A DNA stretch of 64,000 nt from Monarcha castaneiventris obscurior (Eukaryota > Chordata > Aves > Passeriformes > Monarchidae), in NCBI GenBank assembly GCA_026261815.1, contig JAMPIT010000575.1:36753501-36817500 (forward strand), given 5' to 3'. Both the position numbers and the translations under genes were made by a program. The notes under the pieces are model-generated. The model was not told the DNA's origin, searched no databases, and saw nothing but the letters and a program-made list of their open reading frames with translations. Below are positions 11,986-23,800 of the stretch, piece after piece (the stretch's first letter is position 1; each line of letters starts with the position of its first letter).

Positions 11986-14439
11986 TCTGTATGCTCAATC
12001 ATTGTTACCCACGCAAGGTACGATACAGGTAGGACTGCTGCTCGTGCAACAATCTAACATCCATTTTGAAGAAACGGCAAATCCCTGGTTCCTGAGGTTA
12101 TTCCACTCATTAGCTCAATGGAGACACTGTCATCAGGCTTATTAATCACTTCAGCTGCTGTAGTACTTTGGGTTCTGCAGAAATGAGAGGTGATAGAGCA
12201 CAAGACTCAAGCTTATTTCACAGAGCTGCCAAATCTGAATCCTTAAAATGGAGAAATCGAGAAAATAAAATTGTAGCAATTATTGACTGTTTTCAGTAGT
12301 GCTGAAGCATGACGTGAATGAATCTATTGCATGCAGGACTTCCAGTATTGCACATCTAAGAAAAAAAATAAATTAACTGCTTGGGTTAAACCCCAAATAC
12401 AAGATCAACAGATCATTTCCAACCATCAATTTGCATTTTCCCTCACTTTTTCTGCTGACAACAAAATATTTATTAATTAGATAAGATGAGCTATGAGCTA
12501 TGAAGCAACTGTGCTAAGTTCAGAATTTGACAGAATGTATTTGGGACAGTAATCATTGCATTTGACTGTAGCTAAGAGGACAGAACATGGTTTTTTCTCT
12601 TAATCATTTGTATGTGCACACAAGTATGAAAAATGGGTTCTGCCATCCAACTGGGAAGCTATAAATTCACCCTTTTAATCCTCCCAGCAAGAGCATGTGT
12701 AGGTCTCCAAATATAGCTTGTTATGATCAGTGGATTGGCACATCACTGCAAGGAAAAAAAAGCCACTGAAGTAAAGCCACATTAGGAATATGGGTGAGGA
12801 CTATCAGGCCATTTGAATTCCAATTTGTTAAACATGCATTACTGGATAGGTTTAGGGACCCTCAAAATGTGAAACATTGTAACAGAAGTGAAGTAATATG
12901 TCTTATTTAGATAATTTATTATTACTTGAAAAGCCTGAGGGAGCTGGAGAACTGCCATAGCAAATGGAAATTGTCTTTGCTAATATAAATTAATTATGAT
13001 TCCTAGGAAACACTAATGGGAACAAGCAGAAATATCTAACATCACTGTGTAAGACAACAGAAGAATGACATCCAAGGATCCAGCTTCACTTCAAGTGACA
13101 GCATGGACTAATCAGACTGGAGAGGCCAACAGAGCTCAATTTGTCTCAGCTTTCCTTTTCTCTTAGATCTTGCAGACGGCTGATTTCACACATCAGATAC
13201 TTGCCAATTGTGCGTGGTAGCCATGGTCTAATTTAAGAAAAAACCTCTTAAAAGATCTTTCAAACTTTAATGCACGTACAGTGTACGTGTACAGTTGCCC
13301 GTGTGTGGATATGATACTATTCCCAGGCCAGGCTACTTGGGTGTCTTCTATTAACTCTTCCTTAGAGGACTATTTTGGAACGTGCATACACAGGCAGAGT
13401 TGTGTTGTACAAGTTTCTCTTTGTCCTTGCAACACTGATGTAATGCCTTAACCCTCCCACCCATTCCATTTTAGAAAACTGCATTTGTTACAGTCCAAGC
13501 CATGCTTTGAAGGCACTACAGCAGACTAAAATAACCATGTGTGAGGCCCATAGAGTTTTAAATTTACATACCCTGGGGTAATTATTTCAAACTTACTTGT
13601 AAGAACCTATCAGTGCTCCTGCATATGTTCTAGCAGTCCTGGACAGCTAAGGAGATGTTTGAAACATGTGGTGGACCACAGTTCCAAGAGCCCTGACCTT
13701 GTATGGCAGAGTAGGAATGCAAAGAACTCTGGACCAGGTTTTGAAGGCAGTATGCCTCCACTAGCACAACTCTGCTCCTGACCTGGTATACTCTTCAGCA
13801 AAGATAGTCATGTTGGCTATTGTGTCAGGATCACTGGTCCTTCGGACCACCTGTGGCAGGTTTGCTCTGTTCCTAATCTCAGAGCATAAATATTCTCTTT
13901 AACTCCTCCATACGTGTTTCTGCTAAAAACTGGAATAATTATAGAAACGTAAAACTGTACTTCACCTCCTTGTCAGACATAAGACATGAATAACAATTTG
14001 AGGATGATTCTAAATGCTATATGCTTGAATTCTGGGCTATTTGGGGTGATGAAGCAGACAAAAAAGTCTTTTTGGAGCAACTCTAGAAGGTGGTTAGAGT
14101 TTTAAAATACTTTCTAGATATACTGTACCTCCCTACGTGACTCTGAATGACAGCTTCCAGGAGTTGCTGTGGTCAAAATTGCAGGTCATTTTCCTGGTCT
14201 TGCGCTGAAGGAACTTTGTATTTCCATATTCTCTCTTCTATGTTCTACTTTCAAATGCAGAGTGAAGGAACAAAGACTTGTCAGCTGTTCCTCCAGCCTC
14301 TACTGCTAGCATGCTGTTAGCACAGAAGAGCGTGCACCCTCTCTCCAAGATAGTGAGTGTGGCTGGGTTTATCTGCTCCAGGCTTAGAGCTCTGCTTGCT
14401 GCCATCACGTTTCTAGAGCACGTCAAGGACCTACACAGA
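11986..14439. other. Unannotated DNA
   Basis: No gene, RNA or known repeat was recognised. Small frames at 13610-13801 (minus) and 14238-14469 (both strands overlapping) carry no known domain. Sequence directly left of the LTR (14435-14439, ACAGA) does not match its right flank. Confidence 0.4.
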
Positions 14440-15148
14440 TGTAGTGGGTTAACCCTGGCCAGCAGCTAAGCCCCTACCCAGTCACTATGTCACTCTCCCT
14501 AGTTGGATGGGAGAGAGAATCAGGAAGGCTTCTAGCAAGGAAAAAAATGATGGATTGAGATAGAGACAAGGTTAACAAGCAAAGGTAATGGATACAGGGA
14601 AAAACACCATCCAAAAAAACCCGAAAAAACACCCCCCACAAAAAAAACCCCTGAAACAATAAAAGGCCCCCAAAACAAAAACAAAAAACAAAAACAAACA
14701 AAAAAACCCCACAAAAATAACCAGCCCCCCCCCACCACCAAACAAAAAACAAAACAAAGGAAAAAAAAACACCAGATGATGCAAAGATAATCATGCACCA
14801 CCTTCCACTAGCAGACTGATGCCCAGCCAGTTTCTGAGAAATGGCTACTTTTGGAAAATCCGGTCCTCACTCCCCCTAAGGTTTATTGCTGAGCATGATG
14901 TTTGTATGAAAAATATTTTTGGTCAGTTTAAATCTGTTGTCCCTACTGTGTCCCCTCCCAGCCTCTTGCCCACACCCAACCAGCTCACTGAGGGGGCAGA
15001 GTGGGATAGAGAAAAGGCAGCAGCACTTGTCAAATACTGCTCAGCAGCAGCTGGAACATTGGTGTGTTATCAACACTGGCACCAATGAAAAGCACAGCAC
15101 TATATGGGTTGCAATAAGGAAAGCTCCATCCTAACCAGACCCAGTGCA
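14440..15148 (-). mobile_element. Solo LTR of an avian endogenous retrovirus (ERVL-like family), minus strand
   Basis: Starts TGTAGTGGGTTAACCCTGGCC and ends near CCAGACCCAGTGCA, matching the TG...CA ends of a common bird LTR family. Internal family landmarks follow in order: 'gatgcccagccag', 'gtttattgctgagcatgatg', 'gtgtcccctcccagcctcttg', 'aatactgctcagcagcagctgg' and 'ggtgtgttatcaacactgg'. The family's A-rich tract has grown into an A/C-rich simple repeat (14600-14770), which makes this copy longer than the others here. No gag, pol or env sequence adjoins it and no 4-6 bp target duplication is visible (ACAGA versus GTGGT). The assignment to class III (ERVL) is from memory of the family and less certain than the LTR identity. 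Minus-strand ORFs at 14474-14801 are low-complexity artefacts. Confidence 0.85.
14600..14770. repeat. A/C-rich low-complexity tract inside LTR
   Basis: Runs of AAAAAACCCC, ACAAAAACAAAAAACAAAAAC and CCCCCCCCCACCACC make an irregular, almost G-free and T-free stretch. It sits where the other copies of this LTR have a shorter A-rich segment, so it probably grew from that segment by slippage. Confidence 0.85.
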
Positions 15149-15608
15149 GTGGTTCACCACACATGGTACAGCTGTGAAAAGCTAATGTATATAATCATTT
15201 GAAGTAATCCAAGGAGCAACTGAGGACAATGCTGCTTCACACTGTAATGCACCCTATTGCATCTCCCAGAGGGACCAGCTGCAGGAGTGCCGTTTCTCTG
15301 GGCTGTCTATCCCTCTGACATGCAATAAGTTAAGAAAATAAATATTTCTAAGCATGTATGAAACTGAGTATCCTGCCAAACTTTCCTACAGTACAAGAGA
15401 AATCATCCCTTTTTTTTCTGTCAGTATTGGGAACCTTCTTGCCTGAGCCTGTGGATTCAATGACTGATTATGCTCTTTCATGAAATAGCTGGACGAAGAC
15501 TGGTTTTGTCTAAAAACTGATAGTTTCATGGAGATTTTCTTTGTCTCACAGTCAAGAAGCAATATACATAAAACTAGTGAAAAGAGCTTTTTCTTTTATT
15601 AATGCCTT
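15149..15608. other. Unannotated spacer between LTR and CR1
   Basis: AT-rich sequence without an open frame of note. Nothing resembling retroviral internal sequence is seen on the right side of the LTR. Confidence 0.5.
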
Positions 15609-15765
15609 ATTGTGGAATGGTTTGGATTGGAAGGGAATTTAAAGATCATAATTTTCCTGTCATAATTTTCCTTTCCAAACCTCGTCTCATGAGCAGGCAC
15701 ACCTTCCCCAAGACTGGGTTTCTCAAAGCTCCATCCAACCTGGACTTAAAATATTCTTGTCAGAA
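15609..15765 (-). mobile_element. CR1 LINE 3' fragment, minus strand, short
   Basis: TTGTGGAATGGTTTGGATTGGAAGGGAATTTAAAGATCAT corresponds to the antisense CR1 3' end ('atagaatggtttgggttggaagggaccttaaagatcat'). It is followed by 'gagcaggcacaccttcccc', 'ctcaaagctccatccaacctgg' and 'acttaaaatattcttgtcag'. A CATAATTTTCCTG/T unit is directly repeated at 15648-15673, replacing the usual 'ctagttccaacccccctgcc'. Only about 150 bp of the element is retained. Confidence 0.88.
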
Positions 15766-18700
15766 TTTAGGCATCTAGTGCCATTTGAGAGTCTCAAAGA
15801 TTTTGAGACCCCTACAAGGAGTAAAGGATATAAAGCAATGTTTAAGGGAGATGCATGTCCCTCTGAAGTGGATGAGACATCCTGCAACATCCAGGGCAAC
15901 TCAGCTAAAATGAGGCAAGTGCTCCAACAGCTTGAGTAATCCAGGCACGTATTCAGTTTGAGAGCATTAAGATCTTTTATAATAGAACAACTCCAGATAA
16001 GAGGAATTCGATTTGCAAGAGGATAAAACAATTTTAAGAGAAGCCAGAGGGTTTTCAAAAACAATTGCGTAGTTATTCGCCCTAAATACTGTAAAAGGAC
16101 AGTGAAGAAGCTTTTCCAAGCCTTTCCTAACACAGGCATTTAGTTTGCTTTTTCTGCAGTAAGACAATGTACAATGGCTTGTATCTGGTTATCCAAGATT
16201 ACATAACCTGGCCAAAGGTACAGTCTATGAATCAAAATAAAAACACACAGAAACAAAATTGCAGCTTCCCTCAAATACCAAAAGTGAATAGTAGTTTTAT
16301 ATTTAGGTCTTTTGTAAAAAATTACACATTCATGCAAAGCATCCTGCACAAGGGAGAAAAATAAAAAATTGAAGGTAAATTAAAAATATAGTCAAGAGAT
16401 AATTTGCTGTATTTCATCCAGAGAAGTTCCTTTAAGCAAGCTACTATACATTCTTTTTTATCGATGTGATTTATGTTTTATTTCACTGAATTAAATGAGT
16501 TCAGGCAGAACTACATACTTCCATATTCTCAAAAAAATGCAAAAGAGGAGAAAGAAATGTTTCTTCAACACTATTTAGTGGGTAAATTCCACCCTGGCCT
16601 GTGATCTGCGGCTTATCAACATTAAACAGAGACAGCTGTATGTCTCACAAAGTCAGAGTTGCTTTTTGTCTCCAAAGTTACTTCAAAAGAGACATGATGG
16701 CTATACAAATATTAATACAAATTTTCTCCTGAATGGAATCTTATTGTAAAGACCAGGGAGAAGGGGAAATTGTGGTCACCTCTAGGCAACCCTGAAGAGT
16801 TAGTGAGGGAGATAGACTACCGAAACTATCCAAATGGAAGAGTGCTTGTTTAGGATGCTTATGAACTGATCACTCTTAGCTGTCTCTAAAATATTAAAAA
16901 AGAGAGAGAACTGCCAAGGTGAAGTATCATTCCCTTGAAGGGAATTCATTTATCATTGTATTTAAGAACTTGTGCTGTCAGCCTCGATAAATGAAATGGT
17001 CCATTGATATAACTCAAATCACTGATGCGTGGCTCCTATATATAATGCTTAATTAGGTGTACTAGATTAACTTATTTCTCTGTAAAGTGTTTTTGTTTTA
17101 TGGAATGAGCCATTTAATTAAAAAGACCCAAGTAGAGAACTGGCTTTTGTCATAGCCAAGCCCTTTGGATTAAAAGTAAAATTCTCAAACTAAAAAAATC
17201 AAGTCAAGGAAACTTCAGCTAAGTTAGCAGTTGAGAAGACTTTTGTCTCCCTGGAAAATATGGATTTCTTTAATTATTTTATATGATGTGCTTTGAAACT
17301 ACTCTTTGAAAGGTGACTTCTTTCTTTGGTCAGTTCAGGTCTGGAATTAAGTACGTGAAAATAGTCAGAAAGTCATATTACTTACCTGAGCTGGTACTGG
17401 CTATAATGAGCTAAGAAACATAAAATTCTCTAGTACCCATCCCATTCTAGAATATGTATCTAAGATGAATGTGAATAGTTGCCCTTTTGGGATTCCTGCT
17501 CTTTTCATTTACTGTAGAGAAATTATAGACAACAGATAACTAACTTCTAGCTCATGTACTGATGAAAAAAGTAAGTTAAATACCAATGATACGAACCAGT
17601 GAAACAAAGACTTCCAAAGAAGTTATAGATTTCAAATTTAAAGTGAATAATGACAACTTTTTTTTTTTTTTTGTCAAAATGGTTGAGAATAATAGCAGTA
17701 GAGTGTTCAACATGGGGCACATACATATGGCCACACACACTCATCAGGTTTGTGATAAGAAGGCATTTAGAAAGAAGGCTGATAGGGTAAGATCTTTGAT
17801 ATGACTTTTCTGGTAAGAGGATAGAAACATTCCATAAGTATATATATTTCCCTGTGACTCTTTCTTTATAAAAGCCCTTTTGTAAAAAAAAAACATGACA
17901 TCATAGTTTTCCTGCTACATCATCCTTATGGTTCATCAGCATAAATTTAAACTGACAATCATTGAATTTACAGTTGGAGTTCTTAATGGATTTTTTAAAT
18001 TAGTGACACTCTGTATCTGTTTGTAGTAACTGTGACCATGTCTTATGATATACAGTAGGAACTAGCATATAGAAACTATGATATTGCACCAGGTTATCTG
18101 CCTGTTTAGTATTTTATAATATTTAATAGTATATTATTTAGTATTAGACACCTTCAGAAAGGCACTTGTATACACCAGCACCAGCAACAAAATTTCTGGT
18201 GATTTTACTCACTTAGGCTATAACTTCTAGAAAATAATGATATGTATCTCTGGGCAACAGAAAAAAGCATCTCAAGTCTCTTCCAGTGAAAATTTTAGTC
18301 CTTTCAAAACCTTCAATATTGGTAACTAGAAGGCAAAAATATATAAATAAAACCAGTGAAAATCAGATGTAAAATATTTTTTGATTAAAAGGTGAGCCTA
18401 TGGGAGATAATATACATGGATTAAAGTACTTATTTTCTGAGAATGTGTTTTATTGAAGTTAGATATAAATTCAAAATCACTGATTTTCTAAAAAAATTCA
18501 TAAGCTGTACCTTACTCACATGTTTCTATCCTTGTACATATTTATTTTACTTATCAGCTTCACTAGAAATCTTTAAATTCACGAGCACTCTCTGTTGCTA
18601 TTACATTTTGCCTGTTAGTTTCCTTGAAATTTTATCATCTAAGTCAGCCATGTGAGTGGAACCTAATTACCACAAACCAGAAATTCATCCCCATGGAGCA

Positions 18701-20419
18701 AGTCAGAGGAGAAGGAGTGGAGGCTTTTACTTCAAAAATAAAACTTAGATGTGTTTATAAATATATAAATAATTTCAGTCCTTATTAGCAAGGTTTTTTG
18801 GGTGGGTTTTTTTGGGGTTTTTTACATTTTAAATTAAAAATTCACAAGCAAAATGACTGAATGCCAGGGAAGCTGCTTGGAGGTAATGTTTCACCAATTT
18901 CCAATTCATCTCCTTTTTGTTTGTTTGTTTCTTTATTGCTCTAATCTCTTTGTAATGGTTCAATGTAATTTTTGTTTTCTGCTGTCCTCAAAGTTTAACT
19001 TCCACAGAGGAAATTTTGCAGCCAGACCTCCTCCAGCTATTTTCCATCCAGGGTCACAATGTTCTGTAGCTGTAAATCTGTGAGAACACATCTATGGAAA
19101 CTGTGTCATTTAAAATTATTTAGGTGATCATGAGTATTTTGCAATTGAATACAGCACAAACATTAAGCTGTCACCTGTTCTTTACAGAGAGAAGGAAGAG
19201 TGAAACATTGGCGTATGAAATGAGCACCAATGTCAATGAAAACAGTTTGACATAAAAAGGCCTAACACATAACACTGCAGTCATCATGCAAGTGTTAAAA
19301 ATGTGTATCTCCAAAACTCTGGGTTAATGTTTCCTGCCTAAGACTGAGAATGAACACATGCGATTTTCAGCTTCCCTGGAACATAGATCATAAACTAAGA
19401 GAAAAATCAAAAGTTTCTTTGCTTGCTGAAGTCTCCCTCTTTAAACAAACAGATTATCAATAAGAAACCAGTGTTCATCTCCAGGCTTTTCTTTCAGCTT
19501 TGTTTTTTTTCTTTCTTAGAAGTATTTTACTCTCATCTTCAGGGGAGCTGTGCTCACTTCTCATATTCAGGTGAGGAAGCTAATGCCTTGATTCTTGCTC
19601 CTCATACCCTTGAATTTACTTCAGCATTTTTTGGAAGACAGAATTGTGTTATCCCTATTTTACAGGTGAAAAGCTGAGGTACTGAAATCTAATATCAAAG
19701 CACCTCATTAAGTACTTCTTATTTAAGCACTTCAGTGTCTCAGGATTTGGATTCAGATTCATCTTAATTTTAGTAAGTGAGCTGAAACTCCTAATTTAGA
19801 AGCCTATTTATCTTCACTGGTTTTTGTTGTCAACCAACCGAGATAGGTTTCATCTGACTGAACATTTGAGTGACCCCCAGAGGACAGTTAAGCTCCTGTA
19901 TGTGATTTCCTCACTACAGTGCCCAGTGTGTGGTGCGATGGGGTGAATCCGTGCTTTGATGTGTGGATCCAGGGCACTCAGAATGTCTTATGCTTCCTTG
20001 CAGAAGGAGTATCAGGAAAGCCCCTCTGGTGGGTGCCAGGCACTCTTGAGTTCAGACACTCTGGTCACTGCCAGTGGATGTGAAGCATCCAAATGCCTTC
20101 TGAATGCCAAATCCCTGAACTGCTGGAGAAATGAGAATCAGAGCACAGTCTCTCCAATGCTTGTGAAGTAGTCTGACAATTGAGCTTCTGAATTACGTTC
20201 TTTCTTTTTTGTCATCCTTCTTGCCACAGGCTTGTAACATTTTGCCACTGCTTCCAAAGAAGCTACCCGTGTCCATACGCAACCTGTGCTGTAGCCTCCT
20301 GCTCTGAGCACTGCAAAGGGGCATGCAAGCAAGGAGGATTGAGAACTGACTGATGTCCCCTGCTTTGTGAGTGCTCTAAGTGGCTGCCTTTTTGCAGTAG
20401 AGGACTTTTTTCTCAATTT
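15766..20419. other. AT-rich unannotated DNA with a few simple-sequence tracts
   Basis: Holds a T15 run (17658-17672), a G/T-rich stretch (about 18790-18822) and a short MIR-like core (19641-19690). The 138-codon minus-strand ORF at 15723-16139 begins in the neighbouring CR1 and has no recognisable domain. The piece at 16990-17140 carries several TTAATTA-type sites and few homopolymers, so it is a weak candidate for conserved non-coding DNA. Confidence 0.4.
19641..19690 (+). mobile_element. MIR-like SINE core remnant
   Basis: TTATCCCTATTTTACAGGTG followed by AAAAGCTGAGGTACTGAAA closely follows the MIR core ('ttatccccattttacagatgaggaaactgaggcacagaga'). Only about 40 bp is convincing; flanks are too decayed to place the ends. 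MIR and related core-SINEs are ancient amniote repeats present at low level in birds. A chance match is less likely than homology, but a profile search is needed. Confidence 0.5.
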
Positions 20420-20443
20420 AAAAAAAAAAAAAAAAAAAAAAAA
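20420..20443. repeat. Poly-A run, 24 bases
   Basis: Uninterrupted A24, the longest homopolymer in the window, at the truncated left edge of an LTR and coinciding with that family's A-rich segment. The minus-strand ORF at 20138-20500 reads through it as a run of phenylalanines and is not a gene. Confidence 0.95.
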
Positions 20444-20841
20444 GGCAACAAAACCCAAGAAAGACAAGTGTCTGAAATGAAAACAATTGCTCACTAGCAA
20501 TCAACTGATTCGCTGCCAGTTCCAGAGGATCAACCTCCAGCCACCCTTCCCCCTAGTTTATTGCCGAGCATGATGCCATAAGGTATTGAATACTCCTTGA
20601 GTCAGCTGGGGTCAGCTGTCCTGCCTGTGCCCCCTCCCAAGTCCTTGTGCACCTCCGGCCTCCTCACTGACAGGGTGGGATGGGGCAAGGAGCAGAAAAG
20701 GCCTTGACACTGTGTAAGCACTGCTCAACAATTAGGGAAACATCTTGAATTATCAATGCTGTTTCCAACACAAATCCAAAACACAGCCCCATACTTGCTA
20801 CTGGGAAGAAATTCAGCTCCACTCCAGCCAAAACCAGCACA
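20420..20841 (-). mobile_element. Truncated LTR, same ERV family, minus strand
   Basis: From an A24 run (20420-20443) it continues with AACAAAACCCAAGAAAGACAAGTG, closely matching the copy at 39060 ('aaaacccaagaaaaacaagag'). It then shows the family landmarks 'gtttattgccgagcatgatg', 'gtcagctgtcctgcctgtgccccctccc', 'aagcactgctcaacaatta' and 'ttatcaatgctg', and ends in ACTCCAGCCAAAACCAGCACA at 20841. The left third of the LTR (the GTGGTTTAACCC end and what follows) is missing; the break falls at the poly-A tract. No internal retroviral sequence adjoins it. Confidence 0.85.
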
Positions 20842-23800
20842 CTGTTATTCTAAGTGGATTTTTATGAATGAATGTTTTATGCTCTGTAACATCTCAATTG
20901 CTTTTAGTAGAATTCTTTTAACATGTGTGCAAAGTGCATTTGTTCAAACAAAACAGGTTTGCTGCATATGAAGCTTTAATTTTGCAAATGTGATGTACCC
21001 TTAAAATTTGTGGTAATGTTACTGTTATGCCTTTAACACGTATCATTTTAGTAAGACAGTGAGATAAATTTTCACTGTATTTTTAATGTTAGAATTATTC
21101 TGCTAATTTCCCATGCACCATGCTGAGTTGCATATTTAATTAGCACAGTGTTAATCAGAAATGAAAGAAACAAGTTTATGAAGGGAAGATTGTTCTTGAG
21201 GTTCTAATTCTTTTTTCATGTCAGTCATAACAACAAATGGGAGTATTGCAAAATAATGAAAATTCTCACTTCTCATATGTTTAAAATTTCAAAGACAACT
21301 GAAGGTGATCTTTTCTGTTGTTGAAATATAATCCATTGGAGTATATCAAACACAAAAACATTTGTCTGGCAGTCAAATAATCTTTGAAGTTAGATTTTCA
21401 TGTACAGCAAAGTGGCAATTGGGAGACTAGGACAGGATTTAGAAAAAGGAGAAAAAGGTTCATTTCATCATTGTCTACCTAGAGGCGAGAAGAACAATAA
21501 TTTTCCATATCCCATGTTCTATGTAGATGATTAATCTGTAGTGCACTTTGATGTCCTTTAAAATGCTAAGAAAAAGTCTATACAGTCACACAAAATCACT
21601 AAAAGACAGCTGGAACTCTTACAGAAACCATTTACACCATGTGCAGGCACAGGGCAGTGTCCTTGTCAAGGGTTAGTTCATTTCCAAGGATTCTGCTCCA
21701 GTGGGTCTGACAGGTCAGTTCCAGCTCACGGCTGAGTAGCTAGCTACCTGCATTTTGTGGAGTGAAGATACAGGGCAGGCTTAGACTCAAATATAGCCTC
21801 AAGCTGGTGCATGAAATCTGTGGCCTCGTGTAATTTAGTATTCATTACACTTAATCTTAAGGCTCCTGGGAGAGGAACTATTATTGTTGTGTAGGATAAG
21901 TGGCCAACAGTCCTTCTCATTCAAGGCATGATTTGGTGTTTAAAAAATCGTTCTTGGACACTGTGGAAATCATCCTGAAACAGAGACAATCTCAGCCATT
22001 TTCTTCTAAGAATCAGTAGTGAGAGCATCCAAGAGAAATATGAGAGAAGTAGAATAAATTTTTGCTCTCTCAGATATGTTATTTCCCATTTCTATAGCAG
22101 CTTCATATACAGCCATGTGCAAGACCTTTTCTTTTCAAGCATGTTTTTAAATTTTGGAAGGATTTTTATTTTGACCAGAAACCATATCCGTTTTTCACTC
22201 TGATACTTATATTCTCGGGGGAGATACCTAGTTTCAGCTAGTCAAAATTTTCTGATTATGGAATGTATCTGGGAATCTCAAGGCAGTTCTGCTCACAGTA
22301 TCAGTTTACAGAAAAATTATTGGACAAGTCAGCTCACTTGTATTCAAGGAGCAGCAGACTCCTAAGGCAAGACTACTCTCTAGCCGCTTGCTGCTGACAC
22401 ACCATCCTAATTACTTTTCTTTAGTTCTGCATTATTTGCTTTTTTGTGTCCAATTTTTGATTCTTCCAGAAGATAGCATTCATGGACTGGGGAGGATGCA
22501 GGAGGGGTGGGCGGGCATGGAAGGAGCATCAAGGTGTGACCTACTTTTTCTTCTCAAATATGTTATCTGCTGCCAGTTGCTTTGGGTCTCCTCTGAAAAT
22601 CCCTGACACCTGCTGGCAATCAGCAATGCACAGAAGTTACCTGTGTCTGGTTACGCTGACACTGGGACAGTAGCTGTGAGTAGTAAGTGGAGTCATTCAT
22701 GTCACAGAGACTTCATCAAAAAGCATCAATGTCAACAGTGCTGTCAGCACCTTTCTGATGGTGTCCCGCTCAGCTGGGCTTTAAACAGCTGCTACAACTG
22801 TTTCTCCATTGCACTGTACTTACTGTTATTCAGCAATAAATTGAGGTCCATTATTATCTTTCATGTACAGCCTAAGCTGTAAATGACTTTGCAAGGCAAT
22901 GGGGAAACAGGCCTCCACTGGAAGAATGAAAGGCTTCAAAACCTATTACTCCATTTTCAACAGAGGCTGTCAGAAAATTTTCCAGTGTTTTCTTTTTGTG
23001 GAAAAGGAAAATGACCCTTCCTCAGAGAGCACATGACCATAGTTTCTTACTCTGGAATTCTTGGCAGACACATCCTTCATCACCTACACCTTAAACAAGA
23101 CAGATTTTGGGCCAAATTCTATCCTGATTTATTGGCAGAACTGACACACAACTCCACAAAACACACAGGAACTCTGCAGATTTACTAATGAACAGTGGAA
23201 TCTCACACTTCAGGTCTACCAAGCCTTCTGAATCTTCCCCAATTGTGTTTCTGAAACTGTGTTTGGTATAATTATCCTCATGTGTATTCTCATCATTACC
23301 TGCCTTGTTCAGCCTGGTGGGAGGTAGTGTCTTGCAGATGTTCCTGCTGTCTCCCTGTGGAGCTGAAAAGAACAATGGTCTACATGCCATCCAGAATTTT
23401 TATAACTTCATAACTAGCTTCTCGAAATTAGCAATTAAACATATAAAAATACTGATTTTTTATGAGGACAAGTTTCCATGTTTCTCCCTGAAATATTGCG
23501 TGACTGTTATGGCCTCTCAGTCACTCACTCAAGGTCATTCCATAGCTCAATCACAAATATTGCTGCTAAAGTATAAAGCATTTCAGGCATTTGCCATCAC
23601 GTGACTTTCCTAAAGTGTGTTTACAGATTGTAGGAAAACAATAATCCTTGAAAGCATGAAGTAAAAAAAGATTATTTTAGTTCTACCATTTTTCTGCACC
23701 TGCTTAACTTTTAACTGAGTGAATCTAGGGATTTCACTCAAGTGTTTAAAACAGTATTACCATATAAAGCATTTAGTAGCAGACTGAGAGGCTGAGTTTA

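Noticed and set aside
11675..12145. Longest open frame in the window (156 codons, plus)
   Set aside because: Most of its length is antisense CR1; the translated text is the complement of CR1 landmarks and not a protein family.
14474..14801. Three overlapping minus-strand frames rich in Gly, Phe, Cys and Val
   Set aside because: They arise from the A/C-rich low-complexity tract in the LTR read on the opposite strand; all three frames stay open because the tract has few stop-forming triplets.
20138..20500. 120-codon minus-strand frame
   Set aside because: It reads through the A24 run as polyphenylalanine and enters LTR sequence; no recognisable domain.
14440..20841. Two same-orientation LTRs about 5 kb apart, as if bounding a provirus
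   Set aside because: The DNA between holds no recognisable retroviral coding frame, contains an unrelated CR1 copy, and the second LTR is truncated and differently diverged. They look like independent insertions.
22842..22915. Possible further MIR-like segment
   Set aside because: Only the CCATTATTATCTTTC start is suggestive; the rest does not follow the consensus.
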